Below, in pieces: positions 29,068 to 39,919 of a stretch of 64,000 nucleotides of DNA. How positions within the stretch are numbered: the stretch's first letter is position 1; the number at the start of each line of letters is the position of its first letter. The DNA comes from Streptomyces antimycoticus (GTDB lineage: Bacteria; Actinomycetota; Actinomycetes; Streptomycetales; Streptomycetaceae), in NCBI RefSeq assembly GCF_005405925.1, contig NZ_BJHV01000001.1:8308001-8372000 (forward strand), written 5' to 3'. A program made the position numbers and the translations under genes. The notes under the pieces are model-generated. The model ran no database searches. It worked only from the letters and a program-made list of their open reading frames with translations, and was not told the origin of the DNA.

Positions 29068-29433
29068 TGCGTGCGTCATCCGATGCTAGCGGCCGGATGG
29101 CCGTGCGAGAAGGGTGAAGTCAAGCGGTACCCAAGGGGGGGTTGGGCTTCCGCGGCCCGGATTCGCGATAGGCATTGCCGGGCGCCCACAAGGGCCCCAT
29201 CATCAGCGGGAGTTGCCTCCGCGCCGGCCGCACGGCCAGATCGCTCCGGACGCGCGACGCCGCCGCACGGGCCGCCCGGTCACCGCCGGGTGGCGCCCCT
29301 GGTGCGTCGGCGTTGTCCTCCGGAGCGATGCTCGCCCGGGGCCGGAAGGGAGACGGCCTCCTGAGGCCGCGGTCCCGGCCGGTGGCGGGCGGCGGCGCTA
29401 CGTTGGCGACACGACCGAGGCGAGGAGTTGGGC

Positions 29434-30666
29434 ATGGGTCCGATCACGCGCAGAAGTCTGACGGTGGCGGCCGCCGGAGCCCTGGCCGCCACCGTCACGG
29501 CGGGCGACGCGCTGGCGCAAGGGCGGGGCGGTGAGCACCGGCCCGAGTTCCGCGGGATGTGGCTGGCCACCGTCGCCAACCGCGACTGGCCGTCCAAACC
29601 CGGTCTCACCGCGGACCAGCAGCGGGCCGAGCTGCTGAGCTTCCTGGACACCGCCGTGCGCCGCCGGCTCAACGCGGTGGTCTTCCAGGTGCGGCCGACG
29701 GCGGACGCGCTGTGGCCCTCACCGTACGAGCCGTGGGCGGAGTGCCTCACCGGCGTCCAGGGCCGGGACCCGGGCTGGGATCCGCTGGGCACCGCCGTGC
29801 GCGAGGCGCACCGGCGCGGTCTCGAGCTGCACGCCTGGTTCAACCCGTACCGGATCGCCAACCACACCGACCCCTCCCGGCTGATCCCCACCCATCCGGC
29901 CCGGCTGCACCCCGAGTGGGTGGTGCCGTACGGCGGGAAGCTCTACTACAACCCCGGGCTGCCCGAGGTCCGCCGCTTCGTCCAGGACGCCATGCTGGAC
30001 GCGGTCGCGCGCTATGACATCGACGCCGTCCACTGGGACGACTACTTCTACCCCTATCCGGTGGCCGGTCAGGTCTTCGACGACGACGCCGCCTACGCGC
30101 GCTACGGCGCGGGCTTCCCGGACCGGGCGGCCTGGCGGCGGAACAACATCGACCGGCTGGTGTACGAGACGGCCGTGCGCGTCAAGCGGCTGAAGCGGCG
30201 GGTGCGGTTCGGGATCAGCCCCTTCGGCGTCTGGCGCAACCAGGCCACCGACCCGCTGGGGTCCGCCACCACGGCAGGCGTGCAGACTTACGACGACCTC
30301 TACGCGGACACCCGCGCCTGGGTGCGGCGGGGATGGCTGGACTACATCGTCCCGCAGGTCTACTGGAACATCGGCTTCGCCGCCGCCGACTACGCCGCGC
30401 TCGTCCCCTGGTGGTCGGAGGTGGTCCGGGGCACCGGGGTGAACCTCTACATCGGCGAGGCGCTCTACAAGGCGGGCGACCCCGCGCAGCCCGCACCTTG
30501 GCAGGATCCGGCGGAGCTGTCCCGGCACCTCACCTTCGACCAGGGCTTTCCGCAGGTGCGCGGCAATGTGTACTTCTCGGCCAAGGAAGTGGCCGCCGAC
30601 CGCAACGGCGCCATGGCGCGTGTGGTCGCCGACCACTATCCCCATCGTGTCCGTCCGCCCCGCTGA
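29434..30666 (+). CDS. Tat-exported GHL10/DUF187-type glycoside-hydrolase-like protein
   Basis: 410 aa from ATG 29434, with gcgaggag upstream. Twin-arginine signal at the N-terminus (TRRSLTVAAAGALAATVTAGDALA). The mature protein begins EFRGMWLATVANRDWPSKPGL and has LNAVVFQVRPTADALWPS, LHAWFNPYRI, VHWDDYFYPYP and IVPQVYWNIGF, the (beta/alpha)8 features of the GHL10/DUF187 (YngK-like) family. Members are thought to cleave cell-wall or other polysaccharide; the substrate is not known. The 440-bp gap to the GH74 gene holds the CebR box and otherwise nothing recognised. Confidence 0.83.
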   Translation: MGPITRRSLTVAAAGALAATVTAGDALAQGRGGEHRPEFRGMWLATVANRDWPSKPGLTADQQRAELLSFLDTAVRRRLNAVVFQVRPTADALWPSPYEPWAECLTGVQGRDPGWDPLGTAVREAHRRGLELHAWFNPYRIANHTDPSRLIPTHPARLHPEWVVPYGGKLYYNPGLPEVRRFVQDAMLDAVARYDIDAVHWDDYFYPYPVAGQVFDDDAAYARYGAGFPDRAAWRRNNIDRLVYETAVRVKRLKRRVRFGISPFGVWRNQATDPLGSATTAGVQTYDDLYADTRAWVRRGWLDYIVPQVYWNIGFAAADYAALVPWWSEVVRGTGVNLYIGEALYKAGDPAQPAPWQDPAELSRHLTFDQGFPQVRGNVYFSAKEVAADRNGAMARVVADHYPHRVRPPR

Positions 30667-30684
30667 GCCAGGGCCGCGAGCCGG

Positions 30685-30891
30685 CTAACGCTGCCCGGGT
30701 CCGGCGGCCAGATGGCGGACGACCGAGTCGGGCCCGGGGGAGAACAGGCACTCGTGTCCGTCGTCCTCGTAACGCACGCGGTAGGGCGGTTCCCCGTCGG
30801 TCCCGAGCACTTCGATGATCTCCGCTACACGATCGTGAATCCCGACAACCCTGCCGTGCACCAGCAGCTTGTCGCCTACGGTCGCCTCCAT
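30685..30891 (-). CDS. DUF1918 domain small protein
   Basis: 68 aa: MEATVGDKLLVHGRVVGIHD ... EILGTDGEPPYRVRYEDDGHECLFSPGPDS, the DUF1918 consensus, a small SH3-like beta protein abundant in actinobacteria. Probably cytosolic; function unknown. Ribosome site acaggagg. Between it and the EamA stop (30892-30959) is a 19-bp direct repeat (gatcgcaatgccctc-like, twice). Confidence 0.85.
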   Translation of the reverse strand: MEATVGDKLLVHGRVVGIHDRVAEIIEVLGTDGEPPYRVRYEDDGHECLFSPGPDSVVRHLAAGPGQR

Positions 30892-30959
30892 GTGCGTGAC
30901 CTCCTGTCCGCTGGAGGGCAATGCGATCTGCTGAGGGCATTGCGATCCCTGAGGCCAGT

Positions 30960-32141
30960 CTATGGCCGGTTGTCCTGGTTTGCCCCTGCCGGGGGATGAT
31001 TCCGGACCCCCGCTTCGGGGACCCGGCCCGCCGCTTCGGGGATCCGGTCCGCCCCTTCGGGAGCCCGGTCGGTCGCTTCCGGGACCCGCTCCACCGCCGT
31101 GGACCCCTGCGCCCGGCCCGCCGCCGGGGTCCGTACGGCCCTCGTCGCCGGGACCCGCGCCCGCTGCGTCACCCCGATGCACACCAGCACCGCCACGGCG
31201 GCGATCGGAGCGGCGGGGGTCAGCTTCTCGCCGAGGAGCAGCACCGACCACACCAATGTGAGCAGCGGCTGGGCCAGTTGGAGCTGGCTGGCCCGGGTCA
31301 CCCCGATGGCGGCCATCCCCCGGTACCAGACCACCATGCCCACGAACTGCGAGCCCACCGCCAGCCACAGCAGCCCGGCCACCGCGCGGCCGCCGAGGTG
31401 GACGTCCTCGGCCGACAGGGCGAGCACCGCGCCCGGCACCGACAGCGGCAGACAGCCCACCAGCGCCCAGCCGATCACCTGCCAGCCGGGCATATGGCCG
31501 GCCAGCCGTCCGCCTTCGGCATAGCCCGCCGCGCACACCGGCAGCGCGGCGAACAGATACAGATCGCCGACGGTGGGCGCGCCGCCGCTCTGCTGCAGCG
31601 CGAAGGCGATCACGACCACGGCCCCGGCCAGCGCCGCCGCCCAGAACGTCCGCGAGGGCCGCACCCCGGTGCGTACGGCGGAGAGGGCGGCGGTGGTGAG
31701 CGGCAGCAGGCCGACCACCACCGCCGCGTGTGCCGTGGTGGAGGTCTGCAGGGCGAGCGTGGTCAGCAGCGGGAAGCCGACGACGACCCCGGCCGCCACG
31801 ACCAGCAGTCCCGGCCAGTGGCGGCGGGCGGGGACCGGCACCCGCAGGGCGGCCAGCGCGCCGCCCGCGATCAGCGCGGCGAGCACCACCCGGCAGGTGG
31901 TGACCGTCCAGGGACCGAGGCCGGTGAGCGCCCAGGCGGTGCCGGGGAAGGTCAGGGAGAAGGCGGCCACGCCGAGCATGGCGAGCACCGTGCCGGTGCG
32001 GGCGGCGGACGGTGACGGGGCGGCGTCCCGGCCCTGGGAGGTATCGCCCCCGGCGGTGCCGTCCCCGGTGGTGTGGCCCCCGGTGGGGCCGCTGCTCACC
32101 GCTATCGCACTGTCGTCAGTAGCGCTATCCTGTGCTGTCAT
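30960..32141 (-). CDS. EamA/DMT family exporter with a repetitive C-terminal tail
   Basis: 393 aa. Ten transmembrane helices between ~50 and 325 in two EamA halves (GTVLAMLGVAAFSLTFPGTAWALTGLGPW; ASQLQLAQPLLTLVWSVLLLGEKL). Likely exports amino acids or metabolites. The C-terminal ~60 residues are a hydrophilic tail containing four 21-bp in-frame repeats (DNA 31012-31095; peptide RVPEATDRAPEGADRIPEA-like). The start ATG (complement of 32139-32141) overlaps the MocR start by 2 nt on the other strand; I recall the MTAQDS N-terminus as conserved in homologues, which supports this start. Probably the target of the MocR regulator. Confidence 0.87.
   Translation of the reverse strand: MTAQDSATDDSAIAVSSGPTGGHTTGDGTAGGDTSQGRDAAPSPSAARTGTVLAMLGVAAFSLTFPGTAWALTGLGPWTVTTCRVVLAALIAGGALAALRVPVPARRHWPGLLVVAAGVVVGFPLLTTLALQTSTTAHAAVVVGLLPLTTAALSAVRTGVRPSRTFWAAALAGAVVVIAFALQQSGGAPTVGDLYLFAALPVCAAGYAEGGRLAGHMPGWQVIGWALVGCLPLSVPGAVLALSAEDVHLGGRAVAGLLWLAVGSQFVGMVVWYRGMAAIGVTRASQLQLAQPLLTLVWSVLLLGEKLTPAAPIAAVAVLVCIGVTQRARVPATRAVRTPAAGRAQGSTAVERVPEATDRAPEGADRIPEAAGRVPEAGVRNHPPAGANQDNRP
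31012..31095 (-). repeat. Four 21-bp tandem repeats in the EamA 3' coding region
   Basis: Units start at 31012, 31033, 31054 and 31075 (+ strand gcttcggggatccggtccgcc type). The 21-bp length keeps the frame, so the repeats extend the cytoplasmic tail as heptads rich in Pro, Glu and Arg. Confidence 0.9.
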
Positions 32142-32152
32142 GGAACAGCGTA
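32100..32152. promoter_or_regulatory. Divergent leaderless promoter region with overlapping start codons
   Basis: The EamA ATG (- strand, 32141-32139) and the MocR ATG (+ strand, 32140-32142) share the tetranucleotide CATG. For MocR a -10-like TATCCT lies at 32126-32131; for EamA a TACGCT lies on the complement of 32147-32152. Both place transcription starts at or next to the ATG, so both mRNAs would be leaderless and each promoter lies in the other's coding region. CTATC is repeated at 32102 and 32125 (23 bp apart), a possible MocR direct-repeat site. Confidence 0.6.
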
Positions 32153-33594
32153 GCAGCGTGGCCGAACTCGCGAAATCGCTGCGGAAGGAGCTGGACCGCT
32201 ACTCACCCGGAGAGAAGCTGCCGTCCAGTCGTGCCCTGGTCGAACGCCACCGGGTGAGCCCGGTCACCGTCTCCCGCGCCCTCGCCGCACTCGCCGCCGA
32301 AGGGCTGGTGGTCACCCGCCCCGGCGCCGGTGCCTTCCGCGCCGACCGGCCCGCCGCCGGGGCGCTCCGGCCGGGTGACACCTCCTGGCAGGAGGTCGCG
32401 CTGAGCGTGGAGACGGCCGGCGAGCCGGTGCGGCGCTCGGTGGACGCCTCCGGCGTCCTGGCCACGCTCGCCGCCCCACCGCCCGGGATCCTGGAGTTCA
32501 ACAACGGCTATCTGCACTCCTCGCTCCAGCCGGAGCGGGCGCTGTCCGCCGCGCTGGCCCGCGCCGGACGGCGGCCCGGGGCATGGGACCGCCCGCCGGT
32601 GGAGGGGCTCCCCGAGCTGCGCGCCTGGTTCGCCCGCGAGATCGGCGGCCCGGGCGGGACCCTCGGCGCCGCCGACGTACTGATCACCGCGGGCGGCCAG
32701 TCCGCGCTCACCTGCGCACTGCGCGCCCTCGCCCCGCCCGGTGCGCCCGTCCTCGTCGAATCCCCGACCTACCCCGGGGTGCTCGCCGCCGCCCGCGCCT
32801 CCGGGCTGCGGCCCGTCCCGGTGCCGGTGGACGCCGAGGGGGTCCGGCCCGAGCTGCTCGCCGAGGCGTTGCGGGCGACCGGCGCCCGGGTCTTCGTCTG
32901 CCAGCCGCTGTTCCAGAACCCCACCGGGGCGATGCTCGCTCCCGAGCGGCGCCGCGAGGTGATCCGGATCGCCCGTGAGGCGGGCGCGTTCGTGGTCGAG
33001 GACGACTTCGCCCGCCGGCTCGTCCACGAGGACGCGCCCCCGCTGTCCGCCACGCTCGCCGCCGACGACCCCGACGGGGTGGTGGTCCATGTGTGCTCGC
33101 TCACCAAGGCCACCTCGCCCAGTCTGCGGGTGGGCGCGCTCGCCGCCCGCGGTCCCGCGCTGGGGCGGCTGCGCGCGATCCAGGTCGTCGACAGCTTCTT
33201 CGTGCCCCGCCCGCTCCAGGAGGCCGCCCTCGAACTGGTCGGCGCCCCCTCCTGGCCCCGCCATCTGCGCAACGTGGCCGCCGAGCTGCGCACCCGTCGC
33301 GAGGCGCTGGTCACCGCCGTACGGCGCGAGCTGCCCGCCCTGGAGCTGCGGTATGTCCCGCCCGGCGGCTACCACCTGTGGCTGCGGCTGCCCCAGGGCA
33401 CCGACGAGACCGCGCTGGACTCCGCCGCGCTGCGTGCCGGGGTCGCCGTGGCCCCCGGCGGCCCGTACTTCTGCGCCGAACCGCCCGCGCCGCATGTGCG
33501 GCTGAGCTTCGCTTCGGTGGCGGGCGTCGGCGAACTGGCCGAGGGCGTACGGCGGTTGCGCACCGCGTGGGGCGAGGTGCTCGGGAGGGCGTAG
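32140..33594 (+). CDS. MocR-family transcriptional regulator (GntR HTH + aminotransferase domain)
   Basis: 484 aa. N-terminal GntR winged helix (residues 1-70: VAELAKSLRKELDRYSPGEKLPSSRALVERHRVSPVTVSRALAALAAEGLVV), then a fold-type I aminotransferase-like domain from ~100 with PLP-site elements (QPLFQNPTGAML, VEDDFAR, and the lysine in VCSLTKATSPSLRVGAL). MocR proteins sense PLP or amino compounds. The shared CATG start with the EamA gene makes that exporter the obvious target. Confidence 0.9.
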   Translation: MEQRSSVAELAKSLRKELDRYSPGEKLPSSRALVERHRVSPVTVSRALAALAAEGLVVTRPGAGAFRADRPAAGALRPGDTSWQEVALSVETAGEPVRRSVDASGVLATLAAPPPGILEFNNGYLHSSLQPERALSAALARAGRRPGAWDRPPVEGLPELRAWFAREIGGPGGTLGAADVLITAGGQSALTCALRALAPPGAPVLVESPTYPGVLAAARASGLRPVPVPVDAEGVRPELLAEALRATGARVFVCQPLFQNPTGAMLAPERRREVIRIAREAGAFVVEDDFARRLVHEDAPPLSATLAADDPDGVVVHVCSLTKATSPSLRVGALAARGPALGRLRAIQVVDSFFVPRPLQEAALELVGAPSWPRHLRNVAAELRTRREALVTAVRRELPALELRYVPPGGYHLWLRLPQGTDETALDSAALRAGVAVAPGGPYFCAEPPAPHVRLSFASVAGVGELAEGVRRLRTAWGEVLGRA

Positions 33595-33609
33595 CGGGTG
33601 CCCGACGGG

Positions 33610-33770
33610 GCTTGCCGCCTGCGGCGGGCTGTTCCCCTCCCGCCCCTTCCCGCAACTGGGGCTCCGCCCCGGGTCCCGGCGTCAAGGGGGCAAAGCCCCT
33701 GCCATGCGGCGGAGCCGCACATCGACGCGGCCCCGCGCCCCTTCAGGGCGTTCGCATCCTGCCCGCCACC
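33610..33770. repeat. Dispersed Streptomyces repeat elements, 300-bp geneless gap
   Basis: Contains gcctgcggcgggctgttccc, an actggggctccgccccgggt hairpin, and the reverse complement of the cgtcgatatgcggctccgcc element of 21373-21790, so two elements face each other. No gene in 33595-33897. Confidence 0.75.
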
Positions 33771-33897
33771 CACGATGCGCACGGTGTTCATGAGACGGCC
33801 GCTTCGAGCCGCCCGGTGACCCGGCGCACACCGAAAGGCCCTGCTCTTCTCCTGGTTAGGGGTCCTGGAGCCGTGGCCGTGACCGTACGATGCCGGG

Positions 33898-34470
33898 ATG
33901 ACGTTTCGGCTGACGCTGGTCGCCGCCGGTCGCAGCTCCTCCCGGCTGGGGGAGCGCTTCGGTGACGACCGGCCGCTGGATCCGGAGGGCCGGCTCGCCG
34001 CCGAGCGCGCGGCCCCCGCGCTCGTACCGCTGGCCGCGGCGGAGCTGCGCTACTGCTCGCCGTCGGCCCGCAGCCGGGAGACCGGCGATGCGCTGGGCTT
34101 CACCCCGCTGGTCCAACTCGCCCTGCGCGACTGCGACATGGGCCGCTGGGCGGGCCGCTCCCTCGCCGATGTGATGGCGCGCGAACCGGGCGAGGTGGAG
34201 GCCTGGCTCGGCGATCCGCGCTCGGTCCCGCACGGCGGGGAGTCGCTGCACGCGTTCATCATGCGGATCGGCGGCTGGCTGGACACGCGCCCGGCCGAGG
34301 ACCACGCCAAGATGGTGGCCGTCGCCGACCCCGGGGTGGTCCGCGCCGCCCTGATGTACGCGATCAAGGCGCCGCCGCACTGCTACTGGAACGTCGACAT
34401 ACGCCCGCTCTCCACGGTCACCCTCACCGGCCGGCCGGGCGAGTGGCGGCTGCGCGTGGACGGGGTGTGA
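33898..34470 (+). CDS. Histidine-phosphatase-fold protein lacking catalytic histidines
   Basis: 190 aa. Overall pattern of the phosphoglycerate-mutase/histidine-phosphatase superfamily: the N-terminal strand TLVAAGRSSS where RHG should be, LDPEGRLAAERAAPAL, YCSPSARSRETGDAL, and VADPGVVRAALMYA where the second His motif (usually SHGG) should be. Both catalytic His are absent, so it is probably a non-catalytic or binding protein. Similar degenerate members are, as I recall, frequent in Streptomyces. The stop lies in the first unit of a 24-bp triplication. Confidence 0.72.
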   Translation: MTFRLTLVAAGRSSSRLGERFGDDRPLDPEGRLAAERAAPALVPLAAAELRYCSPSARSRETGDALGFTPLVQLALRDCDMGRWAGRSLADVMAREPGEVEAWLGDPRSVPHGGESLHAFIMRIGGWLDTRPAEDHAKMVAVADPGVVRAALMYAIKAPPHCYWNVDIRPLSTVTLTGRPGEWRLRVDGV

Positions 34471-34524
34471 CGGCCGCGCGTGGACGGGGTGTGACGGCTG
34501 CGCGTGGACGGGGGTGTGACCGCA
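34452..34524 (+). repeat. 24-bp tandem repeat (3 copies) spanning the stop codon
   Basis: Units start at 34452, 34476 and 34500; each begins gcgcgtggacggggtgtgac (the third has one extra g). The TGA of the histidine-phosphatase gene is in unit 1, and TGA is retained in every copy. The array ends 5 nt before the convergent acetyltransferase stop (34529). Confidence 0.95.
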
Positions 34525-34528
34525 GCGC

Positions 34529-37401
<2,873 letters not shown>

Positions 37402-37420
37402 CGCCCCGGCGCACCGCGGC

Positions 37421-37456
37421 GCCCCGGCCGGACCTCCGGCCGGGGCGCTTCGTTTT
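37421..37456 (+). terminator. Intrinsic terminator of icd
   Basis: 12-bp stem gccccggccgga / tccggccggggc with a 2-nt apex, then cttcgtttt. One of the few sites in the window with a T-rich tail. Confidence 0.85.
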
Positions 37457-37676
37457 GTCCGCTGCGGCTTGTCCGCCACGGCTCCTGTCCGGGGGCGACC
37501 ACCGCGGAAGCCATCGCGCGTGGGGGCCGATGGCGTACGACTTCAGAGCCATATGCCCGCCGGTCCGTACCCCCAGCGGCGTAGGCCATCCCATCCTGGC
37601 GAGGGTTTCTCCCCAACTGCCCCATGAGAAAGGGTGATTGCGTCACAACACAGACTGCCCATAAGGAACCCCCCAC

Positions 37677-39257
37677 GTGCGAACCAGACCATTCGTCCAT
37701 GTCCTGGCGGCGAGCACCCTCGCGGCCCTGGTGCCGGCCCTCGCCCCGGCCACCGCCTCCGCCGCCGGCAACCCCCTGGAGCCGTACCTCGGTCAGAAGC
37801 CGGCCTGGCACCGCTGTGCCGGTGACACTCCGGCCTCCTACCAGTGCTCCACCATCAAGGTCCCGCTGGACTACAGCCGCCCCGACGGCAAGAAGACCGA
37901 TGTCGCGATATCGCGGATGAAGACCAGCACCGCGGCGGAGCGCCGCGGGGTGCTGCTGCTCAACCCCGGTGGACCGGGCGGTCCGGGCATCGGCATGCCG
38001 CTCTCGCTGGCCACCGAGCTGCCGAAGTCGGTGACGGAGAAGTACGACCTCATCGGCTTCGACCCCCGGGGGGTTGGCCGGAGTTCCCCCGTCACCTGCG
38101 GTCTGACCGGCACCGAGGAGAGCTGGGAACGCCCCTACCGGGACGAGACGCTCGCCCGGGACGTGAAGTGGGCGCGTACCGTCGCCGAGAAGTGCGACAA
38201 GGAACAAGGCGACACGCTGCGCCACATCACCACCCGGAACACGGCGCGCGACATGGATGTCATCCGGGCCGTGCTGGGCGAGAAGAAGATCTCCTACCTC
38301 GGGTACTCGTACGGCACCTACCTCGGCGCCGTCTACACGCAGATGTTCCCCCGGCGTGCCGACCGATTCGTCCTCGACAGCTCCGTGGACCCGGCACGGA
38401 TATGGCGCGGCATGATCCAGATCTGGGCCGAGGGCGCCGAACCCGCCTTCACGCGGTGGAGCGAGTGGACCGCCCAGCGGCACAGCACCTACAAACTGGG
38501 CAAGACCCCCGAGGCCGTTCGCAAGACCTTCTGGGACCTTGTCGCCCAGGCCGACCGTGAGCCGATCGAGCTCGACGGCCAGAAGCTGACCGGCGACGAC
38601 ATCCGCGGCGGCAGCCGCGCCTCGTTCTTCACGGTGCGCGAGGGCGCGGAGGCCATCGCCAAGCTGAAGAAGGCCGCCGACGGGGCTCCGGCCCGCACCG
38701 GCGAGTCCACGGCGCCCAGCCGTCCCGCCCAGCCGGCCTTCGGCCGCGCCGCGACCCCGGACAACGGCACCGCCGCCTTCTGGTCCGTCGTGTGCGCCGA
38801 CACCCGTGACTGGCCGCGCGACCCCGAGCGGTACCGCCGCGACGCGTTGCGGGCGAAGGCGAAGTATCCGCTGTACGGCGACTTCGGATCCACCATCAAG
38901 CCGTGCGCCTTCTGGAAGAAGGACGGCAGCGAGCCCGCCACCAAGGTCGACAACAAGGTCGGCGCGCTGATCCTGCAGAACGAGTGGGACTCGCAGACGC
39001 CGCTCGCCAGCGGTCGCGGTATGCACCGCGCCATGAAGGGCTCGCGGATGGTCACTGTCGCCGGAGGCGAGGGCCACGGTATCTACGGCTACACCACGTC
39101 GTGCGCGGACAAGCCGGCCACCAGCTATCTGTCCACCGGCCGTCTCCCGGCGAAGGATCTGACGTGCCGTACGCCCGCGGCGCGGCGCGAGCAGGGCGTC
39201 AAGAAGTTGCCCATCCCCACACCTCCGGGACTCCCGGGGATGGCGGACGGCTCCTGA
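37677..39257 (+). CDS. Secreted tripeptidyl-aminopeptidase-family serine hydrolase
   Basis: 526 aa from GTG 37677. Sec signal to ~30 (VLAASTLAALVPALAPATASA). Alpha/beta-hydrolase fold of the Streptomyces Tap/SlpD/SlpE group: oxyanion region LLLNPGGPGGPGIG, YDLIGFDPRGVGRSSP, nucleophile in YLGYSYGTYLGAVYTQMFP, acid in LQNEWDSQTPL, and His in VAGGEGHGIYG. Cleaves N-terminal tripeptides from secreted proteins or peptides. The 275-bp leader follows the icd terminator. Monocistronic. Confidence 0.9.
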   Translation: MRTRPFVHVLAASTLAALVPALAPATASAAGNPLEPYLGQKPAWHRCAGDTPASYQCSTIKVPLDYSRPDGKKTDVAISRMKTSTAAERRGVLLLNPGGPGGPGIGMPLSLATELPKSVTEKYDLIGFDPRGVGRSSPVTCGLTGTEESWERPYRDETLARDVKWARTVAEKCDKEQGDTLRHITTRNTARDMDVIRAVLGEKKISYLGYSYGTYLGAVYTQMFPRRADRFVLDSSVDPARIWRGMIQIWAEGAEPAFTRWSEWTAQRHSTYKLGKTPEAVRKTFWDLVAQADREPIELDGQKLTGDDIRGGSRASFFTVREGAEAIAKLKKAADGAPARTGESTAPSRPAQPAFGRAATPDNGTAAFWSVVCADTRDWPRDPERYRRDALRAKAKYPLYGDFGSTIKPCAFWKKDGSEPATKVDNKVGALILQNEWDSQTPLASGRGMHRAMKGSRMVTVAGGEGHGIYGYTTSCADKPATSYLSTGRLPAKDLTCRTPAARREQGVKKLPIPTPPGLPGMADGS

Positions 39258-39283
39258 CCCGTTCCGCCGGACGATGAGGTGAG

Positions 39284-39311
39284 GTGGGGCTCCAGCACGC
39301 TGGGGCCCCAC
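39284..39311 (+). terminator. Hairpin after the peptidase gene
   Basis: gtggggc(t)ccag / ctgg(g)gccccac with a 4-nt loop, 27 nt after the stop. No T-run. Confidence 0.6.
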
Positions 39312-39360
39312 GTCGCCTGCTGTCCGCGTGGCCTTCGTGGCGGACGGACAGGACGTGCGT

Positions 39361-39792
39361 CTACTGGCCCGCGGGCGCCGGTGCGAGGCCGTCCTCGACC
39401 AGCCCGGCGAGGACCGCTTCGCCGAGGGCGTGGACGGCGGACTGGGGCCGGACCATGACGGTGAACTCCTTGATCCGGCCGTCGTCGTCGAGGTGCAGCA
39501 GGTCGATGCCGTGGATCTCCTTGTCGCCCACCCGGGCGCGGAAGAGCAGTACCGCCGACGGGGCGGAGGTGCCGTCGGTGCTGGTCTGCGCGGTGCCGGT
39601 GTAGTCGCCGACGTAGCGGAAGTCCTCGAACGTGCGCAGCAGGACCCCGAAGAGGCCGAGCACCATCGGCTTGCCCTCGAAGGGGGTGAACTTGACGGGG
39701 CTGTAGAGGCGGATGTCCTCGGTGAACAGGTCGTCCAGGGCCGTCAGGTCCTTGTTGTCGACGGCGGTACGGAAACGGTCGGCAGCGTTCAT
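39361..39792 (-). CDS. SnoaL/NTF2-like small protein
   Basis: 143 aa from ATG 39792, preferred because ggtggg precedes it and because the alternative ATG 39816 lies inside the operator palindrome. Pattern of SnoaL-like cone folds: NAADRFRTAVDNKDLTALDDLFTEDIRLYSPVKFTPFEGKPMVLGLF, HGIDLLHLDDDGRIKEFTVMVRP. These bind small hydrophobic ligands or act as cyclases/isomerases/dehydratases. Divergent from a PadR repressor, so probably its ligand-responsive target. Confidence 0.82.
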   Translation of the reverse strand: MNAADRFRTAVDNKDLTALDDLFTEDIRLYSPVKFTPFEGKPMVLGLFGVLLRTFEDFRYVGDYTGTAQTSTDGTSAPSAVLLFRARVGDKEIHGIDLLHLDDDGRIKEFTVMVRPQSAVHALGEAVLAGLVEDGLAPAPAGQ

Positions 39793-39809
39793 CGCGGCCC
39801 CACCTTCGC

Positions 39810-39843
39810 TAGTCATGGATGTGATTAATCATTTTCATGACTA
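39810..39843. promoter_or_regulatory. 34-bp concentric palindrome, probable PadR operator
   Basis: Outer arms TAGTCATG (39810-39817) and CATGACTA (39836-39843) flank an inner palindrome TGATTAATCA (39822-39831) on exactly the same centre (39826.5). It is the most A/T-rich spot nearby and lies in the divergent promoter region of the SnoaL-like and PadR genes, 18 bp from the SnoaL-like start. Confidence 0.75.
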
Positions 39844-39919
39844 CCATGGTTCCGCGTCCGGCGGCAGAGGCATTCGGGCGGCAGAGGCATGAAGGCAGCG
39901 GCATGAAGGAGGCGATCCC

